From contig NZ_JAFNJS010000004.1 of assembly GCF_019024325.1 (NCBI RefSeq), positions 310,001 to 374,000 of the forward strand: DNA of 64,000 nucleotides. Reading direction: 5' to 3'. Below the pieces are notes generated by a model. That model saw only the letters and a list, made by a program, of their open reading frames with translations. It was not told the origin of the DNA and ran no database searches. Shown piece after piece: positions 43,832 through 54,356 of the stretch (position 1 is its first letter; every line of letters starts with the position of its first letter). Made by a program: the position numbers and the translations under genes. Source of the stretch: Falsiroseomonas tokyonensis (GTDB lineage Bacteria > Pseudomonadota > Alphaproteobacteria > Acetobacterales > Acetobacteraceae).

Positions 43832-45452
43832 CCTCGGCCAGCAGCGCGGCGAAGCGCGCCGCATCGGCGGGCGCGGGGGCCAGGCTGACGCCGCAGATCC
43901 CATCCTGACCGGCATGGGTGACGGTGACCGCCAGCTCCATGCCCTGCAGCCGCAACCGGCCGCGCGCGCCGGCGGCTGTCGCCGCCCCCTCCAGCCGCGC
44001 GCCTTGTGCCGAAAGGTCGCGCAGCCGCACGGCCATCGAGGCGGCGCCCTGCAGCACCAGCTCCGCCGGCAGGTCCACCGCATGGCGCGGATGGCGGCGG
44101 CGATTGGCGCCGTCGGTCGAGGTGCGGACGGCGCGGATCACGGCGGTGCGCAGGCTCGACACGGCCGAATCCAGCGTGGTGGCGGTGGTCTGCACATCGC
44201 TCGCCTGCTGGTCCGCCTGGCGCACCGCGGCGCGCACCGCATCGGTGCGCTTCGACATCTCGGTGGCCGCCGAGGCGGTCTTGCCGATGCTGCGCGCGAT
44301 TTCCGCCGTGGCCTCGCCCTGCTGCTGCACCGCCTCCGCCACATTGGCGACGACGCGGTCGATCTCGCCGATCTGCGAGACCATCTGCGTCACCGCCCCC
44401 ACCGCCGTGCTCGTCGCGTCCCGGATCGCGGTGATCTGGCGGCTGATATCCTCGGTGGAGCGGGCGGTCTGGGTGGCCAGCTGCTTCACCTCGCTGGCCA
44501 CCACGGCGAAGCCCTTGCCGGCCTCCCCGGCGCGGGCGGCCTCGATGGTGGCGTTCAGCGCCAGCAGGTTCGTCTTGCTGGCGATATCGGCGATGATGCC
44601 GGCGACATGGCTGATCTGGTCGGCCTGGCGGGACAGCACCTCGATGCTGCCGCGCGCGCCCTCTCCGGCGGCGACCGCCTGCTGGGCGGCGCTGCCGCTG
44701 ATGCCCACCTGGCGCGTGATCTCGCCGATCGAGGCGGTGAGCTGTTCCGCCGCCGCGGCCACGGTCTGCGCCGTCTCCTGCGTCTGGCCGGCGGCGGCGG
44801 CGGCATCCTCCGCATTCCGGCCGGTGCGGCCGGCGCTTTCCGACATGGCGCGCGCGGTGCGTGCCAGCTCCCCGGTCAGGGCGCTGACCTGCGTCACCGC
44901 ATCCCCGGCCTCGCGCTCCACCGTCTCCGCCATGTCCAGCAGGGCGGCGTCGCGGCTTTCGGTTGCCGCCGCGGTATAGGTTTCCAGCAGCAGTTCCAGG
45001 TCCAGCCAGACCAGGCGGCTCAGCGCGTCCTGCAGCGCTGCCTCCCGCTGCCGCTTCGCGCGGCGGAACAGGCCGCCGGGGGCGGCGGCGGGCTGCGCCG
45101 CCAGGTCGCGCAGGATGCCGCTCATCACGCTGTAGTGGCAGATGGCGACGGCGAAGCCGGGCACGCCATGGGTATAGAAGGCGGAGGCCAGGCGGCCGGC
45201 CGATTCGACGAAGCCTTCGCCGATCGCGCCGGTCACCACGCGCTGCCAATGCGCCAGCCGCACCGCATGCACCTCAGGCTTCACCAGCGCCGCCTGCATC
45301 TCCGGCCAGGGGTCGAAGGTGGCGTGCAGGGAGGTGAGCAGCGCCGGCAGCCGGTCCGTGGCGAAGCCGCGCAGCGTGGCGAGGGTTTCGAGATGCGCCG
45401 GCGTCACGCCGAAGGCGCCGAGGCGCTTGTCCTGCTCGGAATTCCTGGTCAT
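43812..45452 (-). CDS. Soluble globin-like chemoreceptor with C-terminal PilZ domain
   Basis: 546 residues with no membrane segment. Residues about 15-160 fit a globin-coupled sensor fold ([17 protein letters not shown], then [14 protein letters not shown]). Residues about 175-430 are an MCP signalling domain with the hairpin [34 protein letters not shown] PilZ domain follows, with [15 protein letters not shown] near residue 447, which can bind cyclic di-GMP. The heme-ligating His of the globin F helix appears to be Phe92. It should signal in the cytosol to CheA and perhaps couple to c-di-GMP. Confidence 0.85.
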   Translation of the reverse strand: MTRNSEQDKRLGAFGVTPAHLETLATLRGFATDRLPALLTSLHATFDPWPEMQAALVKPEVHAVRLAHWQRVVTGAIGEGFVESAGRLASAFYTHGVPGFAVAICHYSVMSGILRDLAAQPAAAPGGLFRRAKRQREAALQDALSRLVWLDLELLLETYTAAATESRDAALLDMAETVEREAGDAVTQVSALTGELARTARAMSESAGRTGRNAEDAAAAAGQTQETAQTVAAAAEQLTASIGEITRQVGISGSAAQQAVAAGEGARGSIEVLSRQADQISHVAGIIADIASKTNLLALNATIEAARAGEAGKGFAVVASEVKQLATQTARSTEDISRQITAIRDATSTAVGAVTQMVSQIGEIDRVVANVAEAVQQQGEATAEIARSIGKTASAATEMSKRTDAVRAAVRQADQQASDVQTTATTLDSAVSSLRTAVIRAVRTSTDGANRRRHPRHAVDLPAELVLQGAASMAVRLRDLSAQGARLEGAATAAGARGRLRLQGMELAVTVTHAGQDGICGVSLAPAPADAARFAALLAEVSRKAA

Positions 45453-45602
45453 CCGCGCGTCCGGTCTGCAGTGGTGGTGCGGCATCCTGGCATGGCAGGC
45501 TTTAGCATCCCGTGAATGCGGCCTGTTGGTGGCCGGCAGGGTGGCCTTTGGGGGCCGCACGGGGGATGCTGGGCGCAACGAGATGATGAGGAGCCGCCCG
45601 GC

Positions 45603-46646
45603 ATGACCACCCCGCGCCACGAAGCCGCCCTGCTGACCGGCTTCGCCCGCGACCTCTGCCAGGCCGCCGGGCTGGAGGCCGGGAAGGCGCAGGCGGTGGC
45701 GCAGACCCTGGTGGAATCCGACCTGCTCGGCCATGCGACGCATGGCCTGGCGCTGCTGCCGCGCTACCTGGATGATGCCGTCTCCGGCGGCATGACGCGG
45801 GATGGCGGGCCGGAGGTGCTGCGCGACCGCGGCGCCTGCCTGACCTGGAACGGCCGCCGCCTTCCGGGGCCCTGGCTGGTGCACAAGGCGTTGGACATCG
45901 CGCTGGAGCGTGCGGAGACCTACGGCACCGCCACCATCGCCATCGCCGACAGCCACCATATCGGCTGCCTCGCCGCCTATCTGACGCGGGCGACGGAGCG
46001 CGGCTTCCTGATGGTGCTCTCCTCCTCCGCCTCCGCCGCCGCCGCGGTGGCGCCCTTCGGGGCGATCACCGGGGTGCTGGCGCCGGATCCGATGGCGGCG
46101 GGCATCCCGACCGAGGGCGACCCGATCCTGATGGATGTCAGCGCCTCCATCACCACCATCAACATGGCGGGGCAGCTGCAGAAGGCGGGCGCGCGGTATC
46201 CGCATCCCTGGGTGCAGGATGCGGAGGGCAATCCCAGCACCGATCCGGCCGTGCTGTCCCAGGGCGGCACGCTGCTGCCGGCGGGCGGGCTCGATCACGG
46301 CCAGAAGGGCTATGCCTGGGCCCTGCTGAACGAGGCGCTGACCCAGGGCCTGTCCGGCTATGGCCGCGCCGACAGGCCCACCGGCTGGACCGCCAGCGTG
46401 CTGCTGCAGCTCTACGACCCCGAGGCCTTCGCCGGCCAGGCACAGTTCCTGCGGCAGACCAGCCACACCGCCGCCGCCTGCCGCGCCGCCACGCCGCGGC
46501 CGGGCGGCCCGCCGGTGCGGCTGCCCGGCGAATCCGGCCTGGCGCATCGCCGTGCCGCGCTGCGGGACGGGCTGGCGCTGTCGCCCGCCATCTGGTCCGG
46601 GCTGCAGGGCGCGGCGGCGAAATTCGGCGTGAAGATGCCGGCCTGA
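45603..46646 (+). CDS. Ldh-family oxidoreductase (malate/lactate/ureidoglycolate dehydrogenase type)
   Basis: 347 residues, standard for the type 2 malate/L-lactate dehydrogenase family. The catalytic His region is [30 protein letters not shown] and [22 protein letters not shown] are typical. It oxidises a 2-hydroxyacid with NAD(P). The ATG at 45603 follows GATGAGGAG. It is a monocistronic unit divergent from the chemoreceptor at 45452. The substrate is uncertain. Confidence 0.88.
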   Translation: MTTPRHEAALLTGFARDLCQAAGLEAGKAQAVAQTLVESDLLGHATHGLALLPRYLDDAVSGGMTRDGGPEVLRDRGACLTWNGRRLPGPWLVHKALDIALERAETYGTATIAIADSHHIGCLAAYLTRATERGFLMVLSSSASAAAAVAPFGAITGVLAPDPMAAGIPTEGDPILMDVSASITTINMAGQLQKAGARYPHPWVQDAEGNPSTDPAVLSQGGTLLPAGGLDHGQKGYAWALLNEALTQGLSGYGRADRPTGWTASVLLQLYDPEAFAGQAQFLRQTSHTAAACRAATPRPGGPPVRLPGESGLAHRRAALRDGLALSPAIWSGLQGAAAKFGVKMPA

Positions 46647-46659
46647 GAGCCTGACCCGG

Positions 46660-47289
46660 TCAGCGCCGCGGCACGCCGGCCAGGCCCTGCAGCAGGCCGG
46701 GCGGCAGGCCCTGGGGCAGTTGCATCGCCTGGTAGCCCTGCGGCCGGACGAAGCGGGCGGGGTCCTGCGCGCCATAGGCGACGCGCGTCGCCTCCACCCG
46801 GCCGGATTCGCCGCGCGCCCGGCCCTCCGCCCGCAACGTCACGCCATCGGCGGTGATGCAGGCGGTGCCGCGGTCGTTGCCCTCCTCGTAATGCCAGATC
46901 TGGCAGGCATGGCCGGCGACGCGGTCCTGCCCGGCGCGCCGGAAGCGGCCGCTGGCGGGCAGCCCGGCCAGGGCCTGGTTCACCGGCACATCCATCACCA
47001 TGCGCATCTGCTCCATCACCATGAAGCCGCGCGGCGCCCGCGGGTCCGCCACCACATAGCCGGTGCCGCCGAGATCGGCCCGCAGCAGGTGCCGGGCGGC
47101 GAGCCAGGACAGCGTCACCTCCCGCGGTCCGGCCTGGGTGCCGGTGACGCGATAGGTGACGGCGACGTCGCGCGCGGGAAACAGAAGCGGGCGGTCCTGC
47201 GCCGCAGCGGGGGGCGCGACAGCCAGGGGAAGCACAAGGGGAAGCACCAGGGCCAGCAGCGGCATCAGGCGGCGGCGCGTGGCGGGCAT
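46660..47289 (-). CDS. Exported hypothetical protein (DUF4412-like)
   Basis: 209 residues. The signal peptide ([30 protein letters not shown]) is followed by a beta-rich domain: [41 protein letters not shown] and [15 protein letters not shown], with two cysteines (GHACQIW, RGTACIT) likely disulfide-bonded. This pattern recalls DUF4412/LolA-like periplasmic proteins. It is convergent with the Ldh-family gene, 13 bp away. The role is unknown. Confidence 0.75.
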   Translation of the reverse strand: MPATRRRLMPLLALVLPLVLPLAVAPPAAAQDRPLLFPARDVAVTYRVTGTQAGPREVTLSWLAARHLLRADLGGTGYVVADPRAPRGFMVMEQMRMVMDVPVNQALAGLPASGRFRRAGQDRVAGHACQIWHYEEGNDRGTACITADGVTLRAEGRARGESGRVEATRVAYGAQDPARFVRPQGYQAMQLPQGLPPGLLQGLAGVPRR

Positions 47290-47446
47290 GCGGAAGTTTC
47301 CTTTCCTAGCGTGAAGCCGCCGCACCGCAGAGCTTCCGCAATCAAGGCGATCCCGGATGAAATAGCGGCCATGCGCCGTTGCGATTCACGACCTGTTGAA
47401 CACCGGCGACGCAGGATCCGCCGGATCAACCGGAGCCGCATCCCCG

Positions 47447-49129
47447 ATGCTGTCAAAAATGTCCATCCGCGAACGCCTGATCGCCGCCTTCAGCTTCATG
47501 CTGGTCTGCGTCATCGGGCTGGGCGCCTTCTCCGTGAATCGCATGCAGGCGATCAACCATGCCTCCTCGGAGATTGTCGACAACTGGCTGCCCAGCATCC
47601 AGGCGCTCAGCCGGATTCGCGGCCACATGTTCGAGATCCGCATTTCCGTGCTGAATCATGTCAATTCGACGGATGATGCGCGCATGCAGCGGCTGGAGGC
47701 CCGGATTGCTCAGCTGAACAACGAATTGGCAACGGAGCAGCAGACCTATCTCCGCCTGATCAGCAGCGCCGGGGAACGCCGCCTCTACGACGCCCTGGCG
47801 GAAGCCATCGCGACCTACCAGCGCGCCATGCCAGGCGTGCTCGAACTCTCCCGCTCCAACCGGCGCGAGGAAGCCGGCGCGGCGCTGACCCAGCGGCTGG
47901 TGCCACCCGGCGCCGTCATCGCCGAGCGCCTGACCGAGCTGGATGCGCTGAATGCCGCGGGCGCCGCGGCCGCCAGCGCCGCGGCGGATGCCGAATTCAA
48001 GACCGATCGGATGCTCATCCTGGTCGGGATCAGCGTCGTGCTCCTCATCAGCCTGGCCGTTGCCTTCGTCATCCTGCGCGCCATCAGCAAGGGCATCGCT
48101 GATGTGGTGGCGCCCATGCAGCGCCTGTCGCAGGGCGATCTGGGCGCGCAGGTGCCCGACATCGCCGAACGCACGGAGATGGGCCGCATCGCCGCCGCAC
48201 TGCGCGTCTTCAAGGCGGCGCTGGAGGAGAAGCAGCGCGCCGATGCCGCCATCCGCGAGGAGGCGGAGGCCAAGTCCCGCCGCGCCGAGACGGTGGCCGC
48301 CCTGGTCGCCGGCTTCGAGGCAGAGACCACCGAGGCGCTGGCCGGCGTCGCCACCGCCACCACGCAGCTGGATGCCATGGCCGGCAGCATGACGAAGACG
48401 GCAAGGGACGGCGAAAGCCGCGCCGCCTCGGTCGCCGCCGCCGCCGAACAGGCCTCGGCCAGCGTGCAGAACGTGGCGGCTGCCGCCGAGGAGCTTGGCG
48501 CCTCGATCGCCGAGATCGCCCGCCGGGTGACGGACAGCGCCAGCGCGGCGCGCGCCGCCTCGGAAGGCGCGCGGGCCAGCGATGCCGCCATCACCAGCCT
48601 GTCCGAATCGGCGCAGCGCATCGGCGACGTGGTGCGGCTGATCGCCGACATCGCCGGCCAGACCAATCTGCTGGCGCTGAACGCCACCATCGAGGCGGCG
48701 CGCGCCGGCGAGCACGGCAAGGGCTTCGCGGTGGTCGCCAGCGAGGTGAAGGCGCTGGCCGCGCAGACCGCCCAGGCCACGGAACAGATCGGCACGCAGA
48801 TCGCCACGATGCAGGCGGAGACCCGCGGCGCGGTGGATGCCATCCGCGGCATCGCGGCCACGATCGACCAGGTCGACCAGATCACCGTGCAGGTGGCCGC
48901 GGCGGCCGAGGAACAGGCCAGCGCGACGCAGGAAATCGTCCGCGCGGTGGCGGAGGCCGCGGCCGGCACGCGGGAGGTCTCCCGCTATACCGGCGAATTG
49001 TCGCAGGGTGCGGTGGCGACCGGGGAGGCGGCGACGCAGGTCGGCCATTCCTCGGGCGAGCTGACGCAGCGGTCGCTGCGGCTGCGGAACCAGGTGGACG
49101 CCTTCCTGTCCGGCATCCGCGCCGCCTGA
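47447..49129 (+). CDS. Methyl-accepting chemotaxis protein
   Basis: About 560 residues. A first membrane helix (residues about 10-35, [18 protein letters not shown]), a periplasmic four-helix-bundle domain (about 36-185), a second membrane helix ([22 protein letters not shown]), a HAMP domain ([26 protein letters not shown]) and an MCP signalling hairpin ([32 protein letters not shown]) follow in order. No C-terminal CheR-binding pentapeptide is seen. ATGs at 47447 and 47459 are both possible starts; an upstream in-frame TTG is unlikely. Confidence 0.92.
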   Translation: MLSKMSIRERLIAAFSFMLVCVIGLGAFSVNRMQAINHASSEIVDNWLPSIQALSRIRGHMFEIRISVLNHVNSTDDARMQRLEARIAQLNNELATEQQTYLRLISSAGERRLYDALAEAIATYQRAMPGVLELSRSNRREEAGAALTQRLVPPGAVIAERLTELDALNAAGAAAASAAADAEFKTDRMLILVGISVVLLISLAVAFVILRAISKGIADVVAPMQRLSQGDLGAQVPDIAERTEMGRIAAALRVFKAALEEKQRADAAIREEAEAKSRRAETVAALVAGFEAETTEALAGVATATTQLDAMAGSMTKTARDGESRAASVAAAAEQASASVQNVAAAAEELGASIAEIARRVTDSASAARAASEGARASDAAITSLSESAQRIGDVVRLIADIAGQTNLLALNATIEAARAGEHGKGFAVVASEVKALAAQTAQATEQIGTQIATMQAETRGAVDAIRGIAATIDQVDQITVQVAAAAEEQASATQEIVRAVAEAAAGTREVSRYTGELSQGAVATGEAATQVGHSSGELTQRSLRLRNQVDAFLSGIRAA

Positions 49130-49143
49130 GCCTTCCGAACCGC

Positions 49144-49207
49144 GGCGATCCTGTGAGAGGATCGCCTGGGACTTGAAAAGAGGCGGCAATCCTGTGCCAG
49201 GATCGCC
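49144..49207 (+). repeat. Duplicated hairpin element between chemoreceptor and yjbR-like gene
   Basis: Hairpin 1 (49144-49166): GGCGATCC-TGTGAGA-GGATCGCC, a perfect 8-bp stem. Hairpin 2 (49185-49207): GGCAATCC-TGTGCCA-GGATCGCC, the same stem with one mismatch. They are spaced 41 bp apart, without T-tracts. The second ends two bases before the ATG at 49210 and covers the ribosome-binding region. Confidence 0.65.
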
Positions 49208-49209
49208 GC

Positions 49210-49566
49210 ATGCCTGCCTCCCCCACCACCCGCCTGCGCCGCCTGTGCATGGCCCTGCCCGAAGCGGCGGAGGTGGAGACCTGGGAGCAGCCGACCTTCC
49301 GGGTGCGCGGGCGGATCTTCGCGATGCTGCACCTGGGGGAGCACGGCCTGGCCGTGTGGTTCAAGGCGCCGCCGGGCAGCCAGGAGCTGCTGGTGGAAGC
49401 CGCGCCGGACCGCTTCTTCCGCCCGCCCTATCTCGGCCCCAAGGGCTGGGTGGCGCTGCGCTTGGCTGGCGCGGTGGACTGGGCGGAGGCGGAGGCGCTG
49501 GTCCGCCGCAGCTATTCCCTCATCGCACCGAAGCGGCTGGCGGCCCAGGCGGTCGGACCCACCTGA
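49210..49566 (+). CDS. MmcQ/YjbR family protein
   Basis: 118 residues of the CyaY-like, DNA-binding-annotated MmcQ/YjbR family: LPEAAEVETWEQPTFRVRGRIFAML, AVWFKAPPGSQELLVE, PPYLGPKGWVALRL and the final LVRRSYSLIAPKRL. The molecular role is unknown. Its ribosome site is buried in the second copy of a duplicated hairpin (49185-49207), so translation may be controlled by that structure. Confidence 0.88.
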   Translation: MPASPTTRLRRLCMALPEAAEVETWEQPTFRVRGRIFAMLHLGEHGLAVWFKAPPGSQELLVEAAPDRFFRPPYLGPKGWVALRLAGAVDWAEAEALVRRSYSLIAPKRLAAQAVGPT

Positions 49567-49752
49567 ACCAGCAACCCGCTCATCGCCGGGTGACGGTGGC
49601 TGCGCGGCAGACGGCGCCGAGGAAGCAACCCTGCCTCATCCCAGGAAGGCGGACCTTCTGCGCACAGCTGGATCCCAGGCAGCGGGGCAGCCTGGGGAAG
49701 TTCGAGCGGCGCGAGGATGGCCGGCGGCCACCCGCGCCCGCGTCACCCTGCC

Positions 49753-51090
49753 TCAGCGCGTCTGCGCCGCAGCCCCCTGCCCGGCCGCCCCGGCATCCGC
49801 CGATTGCGCCTGGTTGCGCGTGATCCGCCACACGGTGTTCGACAGATCATCCGCCACGATCAGCGCGCCGCGCGGATCCACCGTGACACCCACCGGGCGC
49901 CCGCGCGCATTGCCCTCGCTGTTCAGGAAGCCCGTGACGAAATCCACCGGCTCGCCCGCCGGGCGGCCATCGCGGAAGGGCACGAAGACCACGCGGTAGC
50001 CGGACGGCGGGGTGCGGTTCCAGCTGCCGTGTTCGCCGACGAAGGCGCCCTCGGCGAAGTCCGGGCCCATGGCGGGTTCCGAGAAATCCACGCCCAGCGC
50101 GGCCACATGCGCGCCCAACGCGTAATCCGGTCGGATCGTGGCCGCGACGCGTTCGGGATCCTGCGGCTGTGCGCGCGGGTCTACATTCTGGCCCCAATAG
50201 GCGTAGGGCCAGCCATAGAAGCCGCCCTCGCGCACCGAGGTCAGGTAGTCCGGCGCGATGTTCGGGCCGATCTCGTCGCGCTCATTCACCACGGCCCAGA
50301 GCTGGCCGGTGCCGGGCTGGATGGTCAGCGCGGTCGGGTTGCGGAGCCCGCTGGCATAGGGGCGATGCGCGCCGGTCTCGACATCGATCTGCCAGATCAT
50401 GGCGCGGTCTTCCTCCGCCTCCATGCCGCGCTCGGTGATATTGCTGTTGGAGCCGATGCCGACATAGAGGAAGCGGCCATCCGCGCTCGCGGTCAGCGCC
50501 TTGGTCCAATGGTGGTTGATGACGGAAGGCAGCGCCGCGACGGTGGTCGGCGGGCCGCTGGCCTGGGTCTGGCCCTCGGCGTAGTCGAAGCGCACCAGCG
50601 CGTCCTGGTTCGCCACGAACAGCGCATTGCCGACCAGCGCCAGGCCATAGGGCGCGTTCAGGTTTTCGGCGAAGACGTTGCGCGTCTCATAGGTGCCGTC
50701 GCCATCGGCATCGCGCAGCAGCGTCAGCCGGTGGCCCGGCGCGACGGAGGTCTTGCCCCAGCTCTTGATGATGCCGGCGATGAAATCCTTCGGCCGCAGC
50801 ACCGGCGCGCTGCCGCCCGTGCCCTCCGCCACCAGGATATCGTCATTCGGCAGCAGCAGCGTCTGCCGCGGGATGCGCAGGTCGGTGGCGATCGCGCGGA
50901 TCGTGTAGCCGGCCGGCACCGTCGGCACTTCATTGCCCCAGCCCACGGGGCGCGGGATCGTCATATTGGGCAGCAGGCCGCGCTCGGGCTCCGGCATCTG
51001 CGGATTGGCGCCGCGCTGCAGCGGGCCCGGATCGCTGTCGCAGGCGGCGAGCGCGATGACCGCCGCGCCGAGGAGCAGTTTCGTGCGCAT
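49753..51090 (-). CDS. PQQ-type sugar/sorbosone dehydrogenase-like lipoprotein
   Basis: 445 residues. The lipoprotein signal MRTKLLLGAAVIALAAC has a lipobox (LAAC). The six-bladed propeller of soluble glucose/sorbosone dehydrogenases follows: PNDDILVAEGTGG, NAPYGLALVGNALFVAN, HHWTKALTASADGRFLYVGIGSNSN, GLRNPTALTIQPGTGQLWAVVNERDE, FYGWPYAYWGQ and HGSWNR. It probably oxidises an aldose or sorbosone in the periplasm with PQQ. The start overlaps the DUF2231 stop (ATGA), so the two are coupled. Confidence 0.88.
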   Translation of the reverse strand: MRTKLLLGAAVIALAACDSDPGPLQRGANPQMPEPERGLLPNMTIPRPVGWGNEVPTVPAGYTIRAIATDLRIPRQTLLLPNDDILVAEGTGGSAPVLRPKDFIAGIIKSWGKTSVAPGHRLTLLRDADGDGTYETRNVFAENLNAPYGLALVGNALFVANQDALVRFDYAEGQTQASGPPTTVAALPSVINHHWTKALTASADGRFLYVGIGSNSNITERGMEAEEDRAMIWQIDVETGAHRPYASGLRNPTALTIQPGTGQLWAVVNERDEIGPNIAPDYLTSVREGGFYGWPYAYWGQNVDPRAQPQDPERVAATIRPDYALGAHVAALGVDFSEPAMGPDFAEGAFVGEHGSWNRTPPSGYRVVFVPFRDGRPAGEPVDFVTGFLNSEGNARGRPVGVTVDPRGALIVADDLSNTVWRITRNQAQSADAGAAGQGAAAQTR

Positions 51091-51545
51091 CACTTCACCT
51101 CGCGGGCGTTGAAACGGGAATAGCCGAGCCAGGACGCGACCAGCGCCAGGATGGTGGCGATGACCGAGAGGAAGAGACCCTCCGGCATCGTGGCCCAGGC
51201 ATCCTTGGCATGGACCAGCGCATTGATGAGACCGAGCACCCACATGGCGGCCAGCACGAGGAAATAGACCAGGTTGCGCCGGCGCCGCGCACGGCCGCCG
51301 ACCGCCAGGTCGATCAACGCCCAGAGCAGGGCGAAGCCGCCCACCAGCAGGCCGCCGGCGATCAGCCAGGAGGCGAAATTGGCCCATTGGACCTGGAAGG
51401 TGGCGCGATAGGCCAGGTCGCTCAGCAGGGCGCCGAGGAACAGGGGAAAGGGGAAGGCCAGCAGGATCGCATGCAGGGGATGGATCGGCTGGAATGGCCG
51501 CAGATGCGGATTCGCGGCGGGCGCGTTGGCGGGGATGGCAACCAC
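51090..51545 (-). CDS. DUF2231 domain membrane protein
   Basis: 151 residues from a GTG at 51545, with AAGGAG about 10 bases upstream. The N-terminus has PIHPLHAILLAFPFPLFLGALLSDLAY, the DUF2231 signature, followed by three more membrane helices. The PQQ-type dehydrogenase downstream is translationally coupled. This membrane partner may carry electrons or anchor the enzyme; that is inference from co-occurrence. Confidence 0.85.
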   Translation of the reverse strand: MVAIPANAPAANPHLRPFQPIHPLHAILLAFPFPLFLGALLSDLAYRATFQVQWANFASWLIAGGLLVGGFALLWALIDLAVGGRARRRRNLVYFLVLAAMWVLGLINALVHAKDAWATMPEGLFLSVIATILALVASWLGYSRFNAREVK

Positions 51546-51678
51546 GGCGTCTGTACTCCTTGCCGGAACCCGGCCGTTGGATCGGCTTGGGTTGCAGGTC
51601 AACGGCACAGCGCGCGGCAGGGTTTCCCCCGGGGCCCGATTCTTCGCCCCGGTTTCTGGCCCGGTGCTTGAGCCCCTC

Positions 51679-51705
51679 GGCCGGCGCGCTGGCAGCGCGC
51701 CGGCC
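51679..51705 (-). terminator. Strong GC hairpin downstream of ohr
   Basis: Perfect 12-bp stem GGCCGGCGCGCT/AGCGCGCCGGCC with a 3-nt loop, ending 12 bp after the ohr stop. No T-tract follows on either strand, so it may stabilise the mRNA end or act with Rho rather than as an intrinsic terminator. Confidence 0.5.
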
Positions 51706-51716
51706 TCAAAAGCGTG

Positions 51717-52142
51717 TCAGGCCAGTGTCAGGCCCACCGCGACATTGCCGCGGGTCGCGTTAGAATAGGGGCAGACCTGGTGCGCCTTCTGCACCAGCGC
51801 CTCCGCCTGCGCAGGCTCCAGGCCCGGCAGGGAAACGGTCAGGTCGGCGGTGATGCCGAAGCCGCCCTCGGAACGGGGGCCGATGCCGACCTTGGCCGTC
51901 ACCTTCGCCGTCTCCGGCACACGGACCTTCTCCTGCCCTGCGACGAACTTCAACGCGCCGAGGAAGCAGGCCGCATAGCCGGCGGCGAAAAGCTGTTCCG
52001 GATTATTGCCCGCACCGCCGGCGCCGCCGAGCTCGCGGGGCGTCGCGAGCTTCACCTCCAGCGCGCCATCCGTGGTGCGGGCGCGGCCATCGCGGCCACC
52101 CTCGGCGGTGGCTTCGGTGCTGTATTTCACGTCGACGGTCAT
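51717..52142 (-). CDS. ohr: Organic hydroperoxide resistance protein
   Basis: 141 residues, full-length Ohr of the OsmC superfamily. The two catalytic cysteines sit in GYAACFLGAL and QVCPYSNATRGN, and the glycine-rich GGAGGAGNNPEQLF precedes the first. Ohr is a lipoyl-dependent peroxidase for organic hydroperoxides. The gene is divergent from ohrR and is expected to be derepressed when OhrR is oxidised. Confidence 0.95.
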   Translation of the reverse strand: MTVDVKYSTEATAEGGRDGRARTTDGALEVKLATPRELGGAGGAGNNPEQLFAAGYAACFLGALKFVAGQEKVRVPETAKVTAKVGIGPRSEGGFGITADLTVSLPGLEPAQAEALVQKAHQVCPYSNATRGNVAVGLTLA

Positions 52143-52205
52143 GCGGTTGGTCCTTTGCTCGATGCAGGCCAGGTGCCGGATGCAAATCTTCTGGCTCGCT
52201 ATTTA

Positions 52206-52217
52206 ATAGTGCACAAT
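52206..52217. promoter_or_regulatory. Candidate OhrR operator
   Basis: ATAGTGCACAAT, an imperfect palindrome in an AT-rich patch of the 113-bp ohr-ohrR intergenic region. The position is right for a divergent OhrR operator, but the match to known OhrR sites is only partial. Confidence 0.35.
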
Positions 52218-52255
52218 CTTTTTGCCCGCAAGCCAAATTCGGGATAAGGTGCCCC

Positions 52256-52723
52256 ATGCCCAGCAAGCCCGCCCCGAACACCACCCCCTCGCCCTGCCTG
52301 AAGCTGGAGGACAACCTCTGCTTCGCCCTCTACGCGGCCAACCACGCCTTCACCGCGGCCTACAAGCCGCTGCTGGACCCGCTCGGCCTGACCTATCCGC
52401 AATACCTGGTGCTGCTGGTGCTCTGGGAAGCCGAGGACCAGACGGTGAAGGCCCTGGGCCAGCGGCTGCACCTCGATTCCGGCACGCTGACGCCGCTGCT
52501 GAAACGCATGGAGACGGCGGGCCTGGTCCGCCGCCGCCGCGATGCGGAGGATGAGCGCCAGGTGCGCATCGCCCTGACCGAGGCAGGCCGTGCGCTGCAG
52601 GCCCGGACCGTGGAGGTGCAGCGCAGGCTGTCCTGCCTGCTGCAGGAGGCAAGCCCCGCGGCGCTGCGCGACGCGCTCCTCGCCCTCACCCGCGCCCTGC
52701 GCCGGGGGCCGCCGCCGGCCTGA
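52256..52723 (+). CDS. ohrR: MarR-family organic peroxide sensor-repressor
   Basis: 155 residues. The peroxide-sensing cysteine is in the N-terminal [16 protein letters not shown], as in OhrR proteins. The winged helix ([47 protein letters not shown]) is typical MarR. A second cysteine (LSCLLQEA) near the C-terminus could make it a two-Cys OhrR. It represses the divergent ohr. Confidence 0.94.
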   Translation: MPSKPAPNTTPSPCLKLEDNLCFALYAANHAFTAAYKPLLDPLGLTYPQYLVLLVLWEAEDQTVKALGQRLHLDSGTLTPLLKRMETAGLVRRRRDAEDERQVRIALTEAGRALQARTVEVQRRLSCLLQEASPAALRDALLALTRALRRGPPPA

Positions 52724-52841
52724 GGCGGCGCGACGCGGCCGGCATGGAACTTTCCCGGTGACCTCGCGCTTCCAGCCGCGCCGCAGATCGTCACCAGCCC
52801 GCGCCTTGACCCGCAACCCACCACGCATCCAAACGGAGCCG

Positions 52842-54353
52842 ATGGAGGCCTCCCCCAACGCCACCGCCGCCAAGCACCTGGATCCGGCCGTCACCACCCT
52901 GCGGCCCGGCGACAATTGCTGGCGCATCGAAACGGCCAGCCGGGCCACGGTGATCATCGATGCCGCCGAGTATTTCCGCGCGGCACGCACCGCCATGCTC
53001 GCCGCCCAGCAGCGCATCATGCTGATCGGCTGGGACTTCGATTCCCGCATCGACCTGATCCCGGGCGAGGAATCGACCGATGCGCCGCATGGCCTCGGCG
53101 AATTCATCATCTGGCTGGTGAAGCGCCGGCCGGAGCTTGAGATCTTCCTGCTGCGCTGGGACCTCGGCGCGCTGAAGGCGCTGTTCCGCGGCTCCACCAT
53201 CCTGACCCTGCTGCGCTGGAAGGCGCATGCGCGCATCACGGCGCAGCTGGACAGCAGCCATCCGCCGGCGGCCTCGCACCACCAGAAGATCGCGGTGATC
53301 GACGATTGCCTGGCCTTCTGCGGCGGCATCGACATGACGGCGGACCGCTGGGACACGCGCGACCATGCGGATGAGAATCCGCTGCGCCTGCGCCCGGGCG
53401 GCAAGCCGCACAGCCCCTGGCATGATGCCACGACGGCGCTGGAAGGCCCGGCCGCCGCGGCGCTGGGCGAATTGGCGCGGGAACGCTGGCGGCTGGCCAG
53501 CGGCAAGGTGCTGCCCCCCGTCACAGCCCGCGGCAGCTGCTGGCCGGAAGGCCTGGCGCCCCAGTTCCACAATATCCAGGTCGGCATCGCCCGCAGCCAG
53601 CCGGAGATGCCGGAAAGCCCGGCGGTGCTGGAGATCGAGCGGCTTTATCTCGACCTGATCGCCTCCGCCCGGCACATGATCTACGCCGAGAGCCAGTACT
53701 TCGCCTCCCGCCGCATCGCGGAGGTGATCGCGCGACGGCTGGCGGAGCCGGATGGGCCGGAGATCGTGCTGGTGAACCCGCATAGCGCGCAGGGCTGGCT
53801 GGAGCCCATCGCCATGGATTCCGCCCGCGCCCGGCTGCATGAGGCGCTGCACCGGCTGGATGTGCATGGGCGCTTCCGCATCTACCATCCGGTGACGCAG
53901 GGCGGGCAGCCGATCTATGTCCATGCCAAGATCCTGGTGGTGGATGACCGCGTGCTGCGCGTCGGCTCCTCCAACATGAACAACCGCTCCATGCGGCTGG
54001 ATACCGAATGCGACGTGGTGATCGACGCCGCGCTGCCCGCCAATGCGCATCTGCGCCCCACCATCCGCGGCATGCGCGACGGGCTGCTGGCCGAACACCT
54101 CGGCTGCGCGCCGGAAACGGTGGCGGCGCGCATCGATGCCGAGGGTTCGCTAATCGCGGCGATCGAGGCGCTGCGCGGCCCCGGCCGCAGCCTTGTGCCC
54201 TATGAGACGCCGGACCTCACCACCGTGGAGGCCTGGCTGGCAGATCACGAGGTGCTGGACCCCGAGGGGCCGGAGGAGATGTTCGAGGCCATCGAGAAGC
54301 GTGGCCTGTTCCGCCGCTTCAGCCGGCTGCGGCGCGCCAGGCCGCGCAGCTGA
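52842..54353 (+). CDS. Phospholipase D-like protein with two HKD motifs
   Basis: 503 residues. HKD motif 1 is [11 protein letters not shown] followed by FCGGID; HKD motif 2 is [11 protein letters not shown] followed by [11 protein letters not shown]. Both are intact, so it should be an active transphosphatidylase or phosphodiesterase. There is no signal peptide; DUF-like C-terminal residues ([20 protein letters not shown]) are seen in the PLD group of Proteobacteria related to cardiolipin synthases. The ATG at 52842 has CGGAG four to eight bases upstream. Confidence 0.9.
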   Translation: MEASPNATAAKHLDPAVTTLRPGDNCWRIETASRATVIIDAAEYFRAARTAMLAAQQRIMLIGWDFDSRIDLIPGEESTDAPHGLGEFIIWLVKRRPELEIFLLRWDLGALKALFRGSTILTLLRWKAHARITAQLDSSHPPAASHHQKIAVIDDCLAFCGGIDMTADRWDTRDHADENPLRLRPGGKPHSPWHDATTALEGPAAAALGELARERWRLASGKVLPPVTARGSCWPEGLAPQFHNIQVGIARSQPEMPESPAVLEIERLYLDLIASARHMIYAESQYFASRRIAEVIARRLAEPDGPEIVLVNPHSAQGWLEPIAMDSARARLHEALHRLDVHGRFRIYHPVTQGGQPIYVHAKILVVDDRVLRVGSSNMNNRSMRLDTECDVVIDAALPANAHLRPTIRGMRDGLLAEHLGCAPETVAARIDAEGSLIAAIEALRGPGRSLVPYETPDLTTVEAWLADHEVLDPEGPEEMFEAIEKRGLFRRFSRLRRARPRS

Positions 54354-54356
54354 CGC

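Noticed and set aside
47396-47446. Upstream TTG start for the chemoreceptor
   Set aside because: No ribosome site precedes it, and the added residues do not resemble a chemoreceptor N-terminus.
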